DNA of 64,000 bases from NCBI RefSeq assembly GCF_003385235.1, contig NZ_PQIA01000008.1:1-64000 (forward strand), written 5' to 3'. This DNA comes from Amycolatopsis circi. GTDB lineage: Bacteria > Actinomycetota > Actinomycetes > Mycobacteriales > Pseudonocardiaceae. The first letter of the stretch is position 1. Each line of letters starts with the position of its first letter. The position numbers and the translations under genes are program-made. The notes below the pieces were generated by a model. It did no database searches and had not been told where the DNA came from. It saw only the letters and a program-made list of their open reading frames with translations. Positions 51,481 through 59,309 of the stretch are shown piece after piece.

Positions 51481-53033
51481 TCGCTGATCTCCCACTCGAT
51501 CGTTGGCAGGCGCACCCGGTCTCCGCCGATTTCCGCGAGGCGTCGAAGTCCTTGCGTCATTGCGAACAAACCTTCGTTGCTCCACGCTACATCAGTCAGC
51601 AGTTCGGTCAGAAGCTCGATGTCCGTGGTCGAATACTGGCGCAGCGTCGAGGATTCCCAGTTCGCCGCGACGACTCCGCCGTACTGGTTCCAGAACTCTT
51701 CGTCTTCGATGACGATGAGGCTGGCGAACTCGAAGTTGCCGCTTACCAAGTTCAACCCGAACCCGGTCGTCTCCATGCGGAGGCGGCCGGGTTTTTGCAT
51801 GAGCCAGCGCATCGGCTCGGACAGGAGCGTCGGGTGCATCGGGTCTGCGGTTAGCGAGTCGGTGACGGTGTTGTCGATGTCCGGGCGGCCGAACAGTTCC
51901 TCTTCCATCTCGCGCCGAAGGGTTGCGCCGATCTGAGCGTCGCGGCGGACGTCGGTGAGCGGCTGGTGGAAGCCCTTCGGGATGACGGCCAGGCGGCGTG
52001 CGGCGTTCAGGACGTTGCCCGAGCGTTCTTGGACTAGTAGGACGTAGTCGGCTTCTCCGCGGAACGGGTCGGTGGGGCGGGCAATTGCGGTGAGGGCGAG
52101 TGCGCCGCCGGCGCAGAGCCGGGTTCCGACGTCGAGGATGGACGCCAGGTTGGGAAGGTAACGGTCTCGCAAAGGGAGCTTGAGCGGCCCGCCGGCGATG
52201 ATGGCGTCGACCAGCTCGCCTTCCAGGAGGTCCAGCGTCAGGGCGTAGTGGACGAAGTGCGTGGTGCCGAAGGATCCGGCGAGTTGGTGTTCAGCGATGT
52301 CCAGGGCGAGCGCGCGGTACAGAGGGCTGTTCACGAGGCGGGTGTTCATGGCCAGCGACTCGGCGAGCCGATGAACTGCTGCGGTGGCGGCGCGCTCGTC
52401 GAGGGCCAGGTCTGCCTCGGGCTGCGCGGTGGCGACCTTGAATCGGTCTGATGCGGGGCGTAGCTCGCAGTCGAGATCCAGCCAGTTCGCGCAGGTCAGG
52501 ACGCTGGTGTTCACGAGTTCGGTGCTGACCCGCGCGGTGTACAGGCCGTGGTCGCCGGTTCGGCTGCCGTAGTAGGCGGTAAGCGCGTCGGCGGTGTCGC
52601 GTTGGGTGACCCAGCTACGGCGGGTGCTGCGGTCGCGCAGGGCTTGGGTGTCCAGTTGCGCGGCTTTGGCGGCGACTGCGCGGCGCGCGGTTCCGGGAAA
52701 CCAGTGCGCGTGCTGGTCGATCCATTCGAGCGCGGACGCGATGTTTGGGTCGTCATCCAGGCGGGGATCTCCGGGTGCTTCGGCCGGTGCGGTGCCGGTC
52801 AGCTCGGCGAAGCGGGCGCGCTCGGCATCGCCGAGCTGCTCGTAGGCGCGATCGAGCACCTGTTGCATCTCCGACCGCGGGCGCAGGTCCGGCTTTTGGT
52901 GCCAGGACGCGACCGTGCGGACGCCGATGCCTAGGTGCGCGGCGAAACCCTCGTTGCTCATTCGGAGAGCTGCTTGCAAGGCCGATGCGGTGCGGCCCGT
53001 CCATTCGTCGGCAGGATTCATCGGCGCGCGCAT
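51477..53033 (-). CDS. HTH protein with Nudix-like effector domain, paralog of the 49714 product
   Basis: 518 aa (an ATG four codons later, 53021, is possible). HTH near residues 15-60 (ALQAALRMSNEGFAAHLGIG, VRTVASWHQKPDLRPRSEMQ). The effector part matches the paralog motif by motif: RLCAGGALALTAIARPTDPF, RRLAVIPKGFHQPLTDVRRD, GATLRREMEEELFGRPDI, TGFGLNLVSGNFEFASLIVI. Three evenly spaced GTGCAC-type boxes lie just upstream at 53056-53085. It heads a two-gene unit with the cupin. Confidence 0.65.
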   Translation of the reverse strand: MRAPMNPADEWTGRTASALQAALRMSNEGFAAHLGIGVRTVASWHQKPDLRPRSEMQQVLDRAYEQLGDAERARFAELTGTAPAEAPGDPRLDDDPNIASALEWIDQHAHWFPGTARRAVAAKAAQLDTQALRDRSTRRSWVTQRDTADALTAYYGSRTGDHGLYTARVSTELVNTSVLTCANWLDLDCELRPASDRFKVATAQPEADLALDERAATAAVHRLAESLAMNTRLVNSPLYRALALDIAEHQLAGSFGTTHFVHYALTLDLLEGELVDAIIAGGPLKLPLRDRYLPNLASILDVGTRLCAGGALALTAIARPTDPFRGEADYVLLVQERSGNVLNAARRLAVIPKGFHQPLTDVRRDAQIGATLRREMEEELFGRPDIDNTVTDSLTADPMHPTLLSEPMRWLMQKPGRLRMETTGFGLNLVSGNFEFASLIVIEDEEFWNQYGGVVAANWESSTLRQYSTTDIELLTELLTDVAWSNEGLFAMTQGLRRLAEIGGDRVRLPTIEWEISE

Positions 53034-53055
53034 TCCGAATTCGAAGCTGCATTAG

Positions 53056-53085
53056 TCGTGCACTGCTCGTGCACTGCCGATGCAT
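53056..53085. repeat. Three GTGCAC/ATGCAT boxes at exact 11-bp steps
   Basis: TCGTGCACTGC at 53056-53066 is repeated identically at 53067-53077, and a third variant, CGATGCAT, follows at 53078-53085. The GTGCAC, GTGCAC and ATGCAT cores begin at 53058, 53069 and 53080, one per helical turn, about 25-50 bases before the start of the 53033 minus-strand gene. Likely operator for cooperative binding. Confidence 0.55.
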
Positions 53086-53159
53086 GGGAACGGTCGCCGT
53101 TTCGGCCTTGAATTCGGGGTATGGAAATCACCTGGTTCATCAGCCCGCAGCGCAAGCCG

Positions 53160-53540
53160 TCAGCGCTTCTTCTGCACGTGGTCGACGACGGTCGCCAGGC
53201 TGGTCTGGACGTCGTCCAGCCGGTCGAAGATCTCGTCCAAGCGCTGCTCGAGCGCGTCGAGGCGGGTCGAGAGTTCGCCGCCGTCATCGGCCGGCTCGTC
53301 AGGGTGCGGCGGCGTGCGGTTCTGCAGCACGGCCTGCAGATGTTGCGGGTGCCAGCCGAGCGTGGTCGACAGTGCTTCGAGCGTGCGCGCGCTCCGTCGG
53401 CGCTCGACCGTGTGGTGCTGCAGCTCGCGCACGATCGCCTGCGACACGTGCGACCGCTCGGCCAGCTCTCGCTGTCGCCAGCCGAGTTCGTGCACGCGCA
53501 TGTCGATCGCCTTCGCGACCGCCGCCCAATCCTCCGACAC
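53160..53540 (-). CDS. XRE-type repressor-like protein of the mobile element
   Basis: 126 aa from GTG 53540, with GGAGG five bases upstream. HTH at residues 15-60 (WRQRELAERSHVSQAIVREL, RRSARTLEALSTTLGWHPQH). A predicted coiled coil closes the protein (LSTRLDALEQRLDEIFDRLD, then DVQTSLATVVDHVQ), suitable for dimerisation. It is divergent from the excisionase-WhiB-transfer operon, the usual place of an element repressor. Confidence 0.75.
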   Translation of the reverse strand: MSEDWAAVAKAIDMRVHELGWRQRELAERSHVSQAIVRELQHHTVERRRSARTLEALSTTLGWHPQHLQAVLQNRTPPHPDEPADDGGELSTRLDALEQRLDEIFDRLDDVQTSLATVVDHVQKKR

Positions 53541-53573
53541 CTATTCCTCCGCGCTCCGCCTCAGCGCCGAGAT

Positions 53574-53679
53574 TAGCGCGTCATTGCGCTTTTCTCGCGC
53601 CGCGTAGCGCGTGTGCCGCGGCGCGTCGGATATCTATGCCCTTCGGGAAGCTGAAATCAACAACATAGTCTTGAAATCA
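53574..53679. promoter_or_regulatory. Divergent control region of the transfer operon
   Basis: Between the repressor and the excisionase-like gene, TAGCGCGT occurs at 53574-53581 and 53605-53612. Nearer the plus-strand start, TGAAATCA occurs at 53652-53659 and 53672-53679, two copies exactly 20 bp apart. TGAAATCA is also the core of the palindrome at 49579. These are candidate operators for the 53160 repressor and for a second element regulator. Confidence 0.45.
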
Positions 53680-53697
53680 TCAGATTGGCCTTTTCTT

Positions 53698-53874
53698 ATG
53701 AACTCGAATGTCACTTTTCACACGCCGGATGAAGCGGCTTGGCTGCTCGGTGTCTCGCGGGGCGCGGTCAGCCGGGCCATCCGGAGTCGCAAGCTGCGGG
53801 TGGTCCGTCGCCGGGAAGGGCTGCGGATCCCGTCCACCGAGCTGACGCGCGTCCTTCGCGGAGGTGCGGCGTGA
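53698..53874 (+). CDS. Excisionase-like helix-turn-helix protein
   Basis: 58 aa from ATG 53698. FHTPDEAAWLLGVSRGAVSR, then AIRSRKLRVVRRREGLRIPS, is the compact MerR/Xis-type winged helix, found as recombination directionality factor in actinobacterial elements. It is the first gene of the transfer operon; the WhiB start overlaps its stop. With a serine recombinase in the element, a role in excision control is inferred. Confidence 0.7.
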   Translation: MNSNVTFHTPDEAAWLLGVSRGAVSRAIRSRKLRVVRRREGLRIPSTELTRVLRGGAA

Positions 53875-54197
53875 TGGACGAACTCGCCTTGATCGGGATC
53901 GCTTGGCGGCTCGACGCGCTTCGTTGGGTGCCGTCCGATGTGCTCTACGACGTTGTGACCAGGGACGGACTCTGTATGTGGCCACCGGACGGTGACCCGC
54001 CACCCGCGTCGTCGGACGCGGAACTCGCTGCCCGGATGTGCGGCGGGTGTCCGGTCCGGGACATGTGCTTGGAACTGGAGTTGCGGACGGCCGGGGCGGC
54101 GACGGTTGGCGTCTGGGGCGGGATGACCGACGACGACCGGCAGGCGTTGCACCCACACTGGCTGCGCCGCGGCGAGCGGGCTGGGGGTGCGCGATGA
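53874..54197 (+). CDS. WhiB-family Fe-S regulator
   Basis: 107 aa from ATG 53874 (a GTG lies one codon earlier). The four cluster cysteines are C34 (GLCMW), C56, C59 and C65 (MCGGCPVRDMC), followed by the GVWGG turn at 79-83. WhiB-like proteins bind a [4Fe-4S] cluster and act with sigma factor. Its place inside the transfer operon indicates an element-encoded regulator. It overlaps both neighbours. Confidence 0.88.
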   Translation: MDELALIGIAWRLDALRWVPSDVLYDVVTRDGLCMWPPDGDPPPASSDAELAARMCGGCPVRDMCLELELRTAGAATVGVWGGMTDDDRQALHPHWLRRGERAGGAR

Positions 54198-54523
54198 ACG
54201 GGCTGACCGTGTCGCCGACGCAGCTCGTGGCCGGAGTCGGCGTGCTGCTGGTGCTGTTTTGGGTGTGGCGTGCGGGTGCGCGCCGGGCGAAGGCGGCTGC
54301 GGAGAAGGCGCGGTCTGGGGCTCGGCTGGTGTCGTTGGCCGGGCGGGTCGTGTTCAATGCGGCGCTGATCGTGGCGGTTCAGTGGGTGGTGATCGCTCAC
54401 CAGGGCGGGACGTGGGTCTTGCTGGCGGTGTTGGGGTTGCCTGCGCTGTTCGCTGCGCACGCACTGACTCGGGCGCTCACCGTGACGACGGTCGACACCT
54501 CGAAGCGGGGTGGTCGGCGATGA
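54194..54523 (+). CDS. Small membrane protein of the transfer operon
   Basis: 109 aa. Helices at about 8-25 (QLVAGVGVLLVLFWVWRAGA) and 45-90 (VVFNAALIVAVQWVVIAHQG, VLLAVLGLPALFAAHAL) with a basic loop between. No family recognised; similar small proteins accompany SpdB and FtsK genes in actinomycete elements. ATGA overlaps on both sides. Confidence 0.6.
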   Translation: MNGLTVSPTQLVAGVGVLLVLFWVWRAGARRAKAAAEKARSGARLVSLAGRVVFNAALIVAVQWVVIAHQGGTWVLLAVLGLPALFAAHALTRALTVTTVDTSKRGGRR

Positions 54524-55215
54524 GTCGGGCGCAGAAGTTGGCGCAGGACGCGGCTGAGGCTGCGGAGGTTCGGGCGTACCAGACGGATCCGGACGTGGTG
54601 GCGCTGCGGATTGAGCGGGTGCGGCGGCAGGTCGACTGGATGGCGTGGTCCGGGATCATGCTCGGGCTGGGCTTCACGATGACGAACGTGCAGACCTTCG
54701 CGTCGGCGGATACGGCGGTGTGGTCGTTGCCGTGGCTGGCGGCGTGGGTGCTGGATCCGACGGTTTCGTTGGTATTGCTCGCGATTCTCCGGGCGGAGCA
54801 GGTGACGGCGCGGTATCAGGTGCGGACTGGTCCGTGGGTGCGGCGGGCGAAGTGGTTCACGCTGGCGGCGACGTATGTCATGAACACCTGGACCTCGTTC
54901 ATGGCCGGTGAGGCTGCGGCGATCGTGCTGCATTCCGTTCCGCCGTTGGTGGTGTTTGTGGCGGTGGAGGCTGTCACTGATCTTCGGGACAAGCTGACCG
55001 ATGCCGTGCTGGCGGCTGCTGGCGAGCGTCGAGTTGTTCGGCCGATCGAGGGCGGGCGGCGGAAGCTGTTCGCGGACTACCTCGCCGAGGCGCAGGCGGC
55101 TTGGGCTCCGGGCGTGGAGATCACGCCTGCGTGGGTTCGGCAGGAGACCGGGTGTTCGCGCGGGTTGTCGCCGCGGTTGGCTCGGGCGCTGCGCGCGGAG
55201 GTGGCCAATGGCTGA
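54520..55215 (+). CDS. SpdB/DUF2637-like membrane protein
   Basis: 231 aa. A charged N-terminus is followed by four hydrophobic segments (MAWSGIMLGLGFTMTNVQTF, SLPWLAAWVLDPTVSLVLLA, FTLAATYVMNTWTSF, AAAIVLHSVPPLVVFVAVEA). A cytoplasmic tail carries an HTH-like end (ITPAWVRQETGCSRGLSPRL). This matches plasmid-spread proteins (Spd) that assist intramycelial transfer. It overlaps the FtsK-type gene by eight bases. Confidence 0.7.
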   Translation: MSRAQKLAQDAAEAAEVRAYQTDPDVVALRIERVRRQVDWMAWSGIMLGLGFTMTNVQTFASADTAVWSLPWLAAWVLDPTVSLVLLAILRAEQVTARYQVRTGPWVRRAKWFTLAATYVMNTWTSFMAGEAAAIVLHSVPPLVVFVAVEAVTDLRDKLTDAVLAAAGERRVVRPIEGGRRKLFADYLAEAQAAWAPGVEITPAWVRQETGCSRGLSPRLARALRAEVANG

Positions 55216-57301
55216 CGATGCGTTGGTCAAGGCCGATCCGATGCTCGACGGCGAGCTGGTGGATGACACGTTGCCCCAGCCGCGGCCGCGGAAGCGGTTT
55301 GAGTCGTGGTGGCTGCGGTCCCGGTGGGTGCCGACGTGGTTGAAGGACCGGAGCCAGGCACGGCAAGCGGCGAAGGACTTCGTTGCGGGCGTGGTGCGTT
55401 CGCCGTTCCGTTGTCTGGGCGCGGTGGCGCGTGGGCTGGTTGCGGCTGCGCGGTGGTGGCGGGCCTGGGTGACCGTGCGGGATTTCCGGGAGGCGGCGGA
55501 GCAGTCCGAGAAGTTGGCGGACAAGTTCGCCGATATCCGGGTGCTGACGTTGTTTCGGTGGAAAGTCACCGGTGCGGTTGCAGCTGGAGCAGCTGCGGTC
55601 ACGCTGATGGCTCACCTGGTCTACGGCACCGTTGCTCTTTGGGTTGCCGGTGGAGTCTTGGCGGTTGCGTTGGCCGTGCTCGGACGGCAGCGCGAAGGGA
55701 GTCCAGGGCGGAAAGCGGTTTTGGCCGGGCCTCGGACGTTGCGCTGGACGATGGATCCGCAGGTGCTGGTCGATGCGTTCCGGGACGCGAAGCTGGTGGG
55801 CAAGGACGAGACGTTGCGGCTGTTCGAGCGCGCGACGCGGATGGGCGACGGCTGGGCGATCACCGTGGATCTTCCGGCTACGCGGAAGGCTGCGGACGTG
55901 ATCAAGAACCGTGAGGCGCTGGCATCGGCGCTCGCGGTGGATGAGGTGCAGCTGATCGTGGAGCGGGTGCGCGGTAACGGCGGGCACGCTGGCCGGGTCG
56001 CGATGTGGGTTGCCGATGAGGATCCGTACGCATCTGCACCGCGGAGGACGCCGTTGCTCGACGTGGCGCGGTGGGACGCGTGGCGGCCGGTCCCGTTTGG
56101 ACGGGATGCTCGGGACCGGCGGGTGGATCTTCCGTTGGTGTGGACGTCGTTGCTGGTTGGGGCGATTCCTCGGCAGGGCAAGACATTCGCGGCGCGGTTG
56201 GCTGCGGCTGGGCTGGTGCTTGACCCGTTCACGCGGCTGTATGTGGCGGATTTCAAGGCTGGGAAGGACTGGGACGCGGCTGGGCGCGTGGCGCATCGGT
56301 TCATGTCAGGTGACGAGCCGCAGCATGTGTTGGCGCTGGTCGGGTGGCTGGTGGAGCTGGTCGGCGAGGTGCAGGGGCGGTTCCGGCGGATGCGGGAGCT
56401 GGACGACGAGACGTGTCCGGAGTCGAAGGTGACGCCGGCGATGTCGCGGGACCGGGCGTTGGACATGCCGATCACGGCGATTTTCGTGGACGAGGTGCAG
56501 GTTCCGTTGGAGGACCGGACGCCGGTCAAGGTTGAGGGCAAGACGTTGACGGCGGGCGAATACGTCGGCGAGTTGTTGACGTGGTTGGCGAAAAAGGGTC
56601 CGGCGGCCGGGATTGTGCTGGTGTTGGCGACGCAGCGGCCGGATTCGAAGACGATTCCGTCTGGGTTGCGGGCGGTGCTGGGGTCTCGGTTCGCGTTGCG
56701 GGTCATGGATTGGCGGGACAGCAACATCGTGCTTGGCGAGCAGATGAACACGCGCGGATATGACAGCAGTCGGCTGCTCGCGTCGCACAAGGGCGTTGGG
56801 ATTCTCCGGCCGGACGGGGATGCACAGGCTGGCGGGGATGTGCTGGCGCTGACTGTGCGGACGTACTACATGCCGAATGAGGATTGGCAGAGGATCTGTC
56901 GCCGTGGTCGGGAGCTGCGTGAGGCAGAAGGGACGCTGACCGGGCACGCAGCCGGTGCGTCGATGCCGGAACTGGAGATGCCAGCCGCTCCGCAGATCGT
57001 TGCGGCTCCCCATGATGACGCGGTTCAGGAGCGGTTGCCGGAGCCGCTGCGCGCGGTGGTCGAGTACCTGGAGGACGTGGCGGACGATCGCGAGTTCGTC
57101 CCGACCTCAGAGCTGACGGCCGCGCTCGGTGTCGAGGCGAAGACGTTCGCGGCGCAGATGAGCGAACTGGGCTGCCGCCCGACGCGGTACCGCCTTACCG
57201 GCGACGACGGCCGAACTCGTCAGGTTCGCGGATACCTGATAGCTGAAATCGATCAGGCGCGACGCGAGGCGGCTTCGTTCGGCGTCGAGGGGGCGTCATG
57301 A
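55208..57301 (+). CDS. FtsK/SpoIIIE-type DNA translocase (TraB-like transfer protein)
   Basis: 697 aa. Membrane helices at about 121-160 lead into the motor domain: Walker A GAIPRQGKT at 318-326, VADFKAGKDWDAAGR near 346-360, Walker B AIFVDEVQ at 424-431, and VLATQRPDSKTIPSGLRAVL in the sensor region. The C-terminal wing (PTSELTAALGVEAKTFAAQM) resembles the DNA-recognising gamma-like domain. In AICEs one such protein moves double-stranded DNA between hyphae. The length is normal. Overlaps SpdB-like and downstream small genes. Confidence 0.88.
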   Translation: MADDALVKADPMLDGELVDDTLPQPRPRKRFESWWLRSRWVPTWLKDRSQARQAAKDFVAGVVRSPFRCLGAVARGLVAAARWWRAWVTVRDFREAAEQSEKLADKFADIRVLTLFRWKVTGAVAAGAAAVTLMAHLVYGTVALWVAGGVLAVALAVLGRQREGSPGRKAVLAGPRTLRWTMDPQVLVDAFRDAKLVGKDETLRLFERATRMGDGWAITVDLPATRKAADVIKNREALASALAVDEVQLIVERVRGNGGHAGRVAMWVADEDPYASAPRRTPLLDVARWDAWRPVPFGRDARDRRVDLPLVWTSLLVGAIPRQGKTFAARLAAAGLVLDPFTRLYVADFKAGKDWDAAGRVAHRFMSGDEPQHVLALVGWLVELVGEVQGRFRRMRELDDETCPESKVTPAMSRDRALDMPITAIFVDEVQVPLEDRTPVKVEGKTLTAGEYVGELLTWLAKKGPAAGIVLVLATQRPDSKTIPSGLRAVLGSRFALRVMDWRDSNIVLGEQMNTRGYDSSRLLASHKGVGILRPDGDAQAGGDVLALTVRTYYMPNEDWQRICRRGRELREAEGTLTGHAAGASMPELEMPAAPQIVAAPHDDAVQERLPEPLRAVVEYLEDVADDREFVPTSELTAALGVEAKTFAAQMSELGCRPTRYRLTGDDGRTRQVRGYLIAEIDQARREAASFGVEGAS

Positions 57302-57459
57302 CGAGTTCCAGGACCGACGAGCAGGGCGTTGTGGTCATCTTGCCTGCGGAGATGCCAGTATTGACGCCAGTGGTGGCGCGCGGACTGCTTGCGGTCCTGG
57401 TCGAGTTGACCGACGTGCCGTACTGGGACCGTACGGATGGGGTGACCGATGACAGCTGA
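57298..57459 (+). CDS. Small acidic protein between translocase and recombinase
   Basis: 53 aa, ATG overlapping the translocase stop and its own stop overlapping the recombinase start. TDEQGVVVILPAEMPVLTPV and ARGLLAVLVELTDVPYWDR are visible; no domain recognised. The tight overlaps on both sides are the main evidence that it is translated. Confidence 0.55.
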   Translation: MTSSRTDEQGVVVILPAEMPVLTPVVARGLLAVLVELTDVPYWDRTDGVTDDS

Positions 57460-59200
57460 TTTCGATATCGATCCGTGGGCAGTGCTGGACGATGCGCTCG
57501 GCGTCGACTCGGCCGTCGTTGCTGAGGAGCAGATCGGTTCGTTGGCGTTCTACGGGCGGTGCTCGACGGAGGACAACCAGGATCCGGAGACCTCGCTGGG
57601 TTGGCAGCTGGGGAACGCCACGAAGTTCGTTGGCCCGCTGGGCGGAGAAGTAGTTGCGCAGTACTTCGACGTTGGCCAGTCGCGTTCGGTGCCGTGGGAG
57701 CGGCGGGATGCGGGTGCGCAGTTGTTGGCCGCGCTCAAGGATTCACGGCGAGAGTGGACCGGCGTTGTGGTCGGCGAGGGGACGCGCTGCTGGTTCGGGA
57801 ACCAGTTTTCGCTGATTGCTCCCCGATTCGCGGCGTACGGGGTGGATCTTTGGGTTCCGGAGCTGGGCGGGAAGTTCGATGCGCGCAATCCGTCGCACAA
57901 GATGCTGATGAGCGTGCTCGGTGGGATGAGTGAGTCGGAACGTCAGCACGTTCAGGCGCGGGTCCGATCGGCGATGGACGCGCAGGTGATTAACGAAGGG
58001 CGGCATCAGGGCGGCCGGGCACCGTACGGGTATCGAGTGGTGGACGGGGGTCCGCATCCGAATCCGCGGAAGGCTGCTGAGGGGTTCCGGCTGCGGGTGC
58101 TGGAAATCGATGAGCCTGTGGCGGATGTGGTGCGCCGGATATTCGCCGAGTATTTGGCAGGCGTGGGCGACCGCGTCATCGCTCGTGGGCTGAACCAGGA
58201 CGGCATTCCGTGTCCGTCGAAGGCGCGGCCGGAGCAGAACCGGCACCGTCCGGGAGACGGCTGGCAGGGCTCGACTGTCCGGGCGATCCTAGAGAATCCC
58301 AGGTACACGGGTTACGCGGTTTTCGGGCGCTGGACGAAGCACGAGCGTCTGCTGAATCCGGACGACGTGAGCGCTGGTTACGTCGTGCGGTTCCGGAAGT
58401 CGGATCCGGGCACGGTGGTTCGGTCGCGGCGGCAGTCGCATCCGGAGATCGTGTCGGTGGAGACGTTCGCGCAGGCACAGCTGCTGCGGCGGTCGCGGGG
58501 CGCTGGCGGGATGCGTGGTATCGCGAAGCTGGAGCGGGACCGACCCACGTCGAAGAACGTCTACCTGCTGAAAGGTCTGATTCGCTGCGAGATCTGCGGC
58601 CGGAAGATGCAGGGCGCGCCGATCCGGAAGACGGTGTACTACCGGTGCATGGCCAGGACGTTGGCACCCGGATCACCCGCGCTGGAGAGCCACCCGAAGA
58701 CGGTCAATCTGCGCGAAGACGTCGTGATGCCAGCGTTGAACGGCTGGCTGTGTCAGGTGTTCGACCCGGCGAACCGGGACGATACGGTCGCCGCACTGGT
58801 GGCTTCGCAGGGCGGGACGCACTCGACCGGCAGGGAGTCAGCGGAGAAGCGGTTGGCTGATGCGGAGTCGCGGTTGCGCCGACATCAGGCGGCGATCGAG
58901 GCGGGTGTGGATCCGGCCGCGGTGGTCGAGGCGATCAACACGGCGCAGGCGGAGCGGGAGGCGGCGCGCGCCGAGTTGCAGCACTTGCCCAAGGTGACCG
59001 TGATCGAGGCGGCGGAGGTCTACGCGCGGCTCGATTCGATGGACGACGTGGCCCGAGCGCTGAACTCGCGGACGCCGGAGCGGATCACGCGGGTCTACCA
59101 GGACCTCGGCGTGCAACTCCGCTATGACAATGAAAAAGAGGCGGTCGTAGTGACCGCCTCTCCCCGTGTGTCTAACGTGTGTGTCCGAGGGGGGACTTGA
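57449..59200 (+). CDS. Large serine recombinase (element integrase)
   Basis: 583 aa. The resolvase domain begins LAFYGRCSTEDNQDPETSLG with nucleophile S39, and continues to GMSESERQHVQARVRSAMDA. The recombinase domain GRAPYGYRVVDGG through STVRAILENPRYTGYAVFGR follows. The zinc ribbon has C-x-x-C (IRCEICGRKMQ) and a later YYRC, and the coiled-coil segment is AEKRLADAESRLRRHQAAIE. The last codons run across the tRNA terminator (59137-59161) and the tRNA 3' end (59182-59200), ending VCVRGGT. The attachment site is therefore probably inside the tRNA-Leu 3' end, and the C-terminus is encoded by att sequence. Confidence 0.9.
   Translation: MTADFDIDPWAVLDDALGVDSAVVAEEQIGSLAFYGRCSTEDNQDPETSLGWQLGNATKFVGPLGGEVVAQYFDVGQSRSVPWERRDAGAQLLAALKDSRREWTGVVVGEGTRCWFGNQFSLIAPRFAAYGVDLWVPELGGKFDARNPSHKMLMSVLGGMSESERQHVQARVRSAMDAQVINEGRHQGGRAPYGYRVVDGGPHPNPRKAAEGFRLRVLEIDEPVADVVRRIFAEYLAGVGDRVIARGLNQDGIPCPSKARPEQNRHRPGDGWQGSTVRAILENPRYTGYAVFGRWTKHERLLNPDDVSAGYVVRFRKSDPGTVVRSRRQSHPEIVSVETFAQAQLLRRSRGAGGMRGIAKLERDRPTSKNVYLLKGLIRCEICGRKMQGAPIRKTVYYRCMARTLAPGSPALESHPKTVNLREDVVMPALNGWLCQVFDPANRDDTVAALVASQGGTHSTGRESAEKRLADAESRLRRHQAAIEAGVDPAAVVEAINTAQAEREAARAELQHLPKVTVIEAAEVYARLDSMDDVARALNSRTPERITRVYQDLGVQLRYDNEKEAVVVTASPRVSNVCVRGGT
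59132..59161 (-). terminator. Intrinsic terminator of tRNA-Leu, inside the recombinase frame
   Basis: AGAGGCGGTC at 59137-59146 pairs perfectly with GACCGCCTCT at 59152-59161 across a five-base loop. On the minus strand the hairpin is followed by TTTTT (59133-59137), a classical Rho-independent terminator about 20 bases after the tRNA. It lies within the last codons of the plus-strand recombinase gene. Confidence 0.8.
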
Positions 59201-59265
59201 ACCCCCACGTCCGTTAAGGACACTAGCACCTCAAGCTAGCGCGTCTGCCATTCCGCCACTCGGAC
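59182..59265 (-). tRNA. tRNA-Leu (anticodon GAG)
   Basis: 84 nt. The acceptor stem is GTCCGAG (59265-59259) with CTCGGAC (59189-59183), and discriminator A at 59182. The D-arm is GTGGCGGAATGGCAGACGC; the anticodon stem CTAGC/GCTAG encloses TTGAGGT with anticodon GAG. A long variable arm GTGTCCTTAACGGAC marks a class II tRNA, and the T-arm contains GGTTCAAGTCCCC. CCA is not encoded. A serine recombinase frame overlaps its 3' 19 bases from the other strand. Confidence 0.95.
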
Positions 59266-59279
59266 TTGCTGATGAAGAG

Positions 59280-59309
59280 AGTATACGACGGTTGGGCACA
59301 CCTTTTCAG
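59280..59309 (-). promoter_or_regulatory. Promoter of tRNA-Leu
   Basis: On the minus strand a -10 hexamer TATACT lies at 59285-59280 and a -35-like CTGAAA at 59309-59304, separated by 18 bases. Transcription would start about 10 bases before the mature tRNA. Confidence 0.6.

Noticed and set aside
53018-53287. A minus-strand reading frame over the GTGCAC repeats
   Set aside because: Low-complexity Thr/Ser/Arg-rich translation overlapping the repressor gene in another frame.
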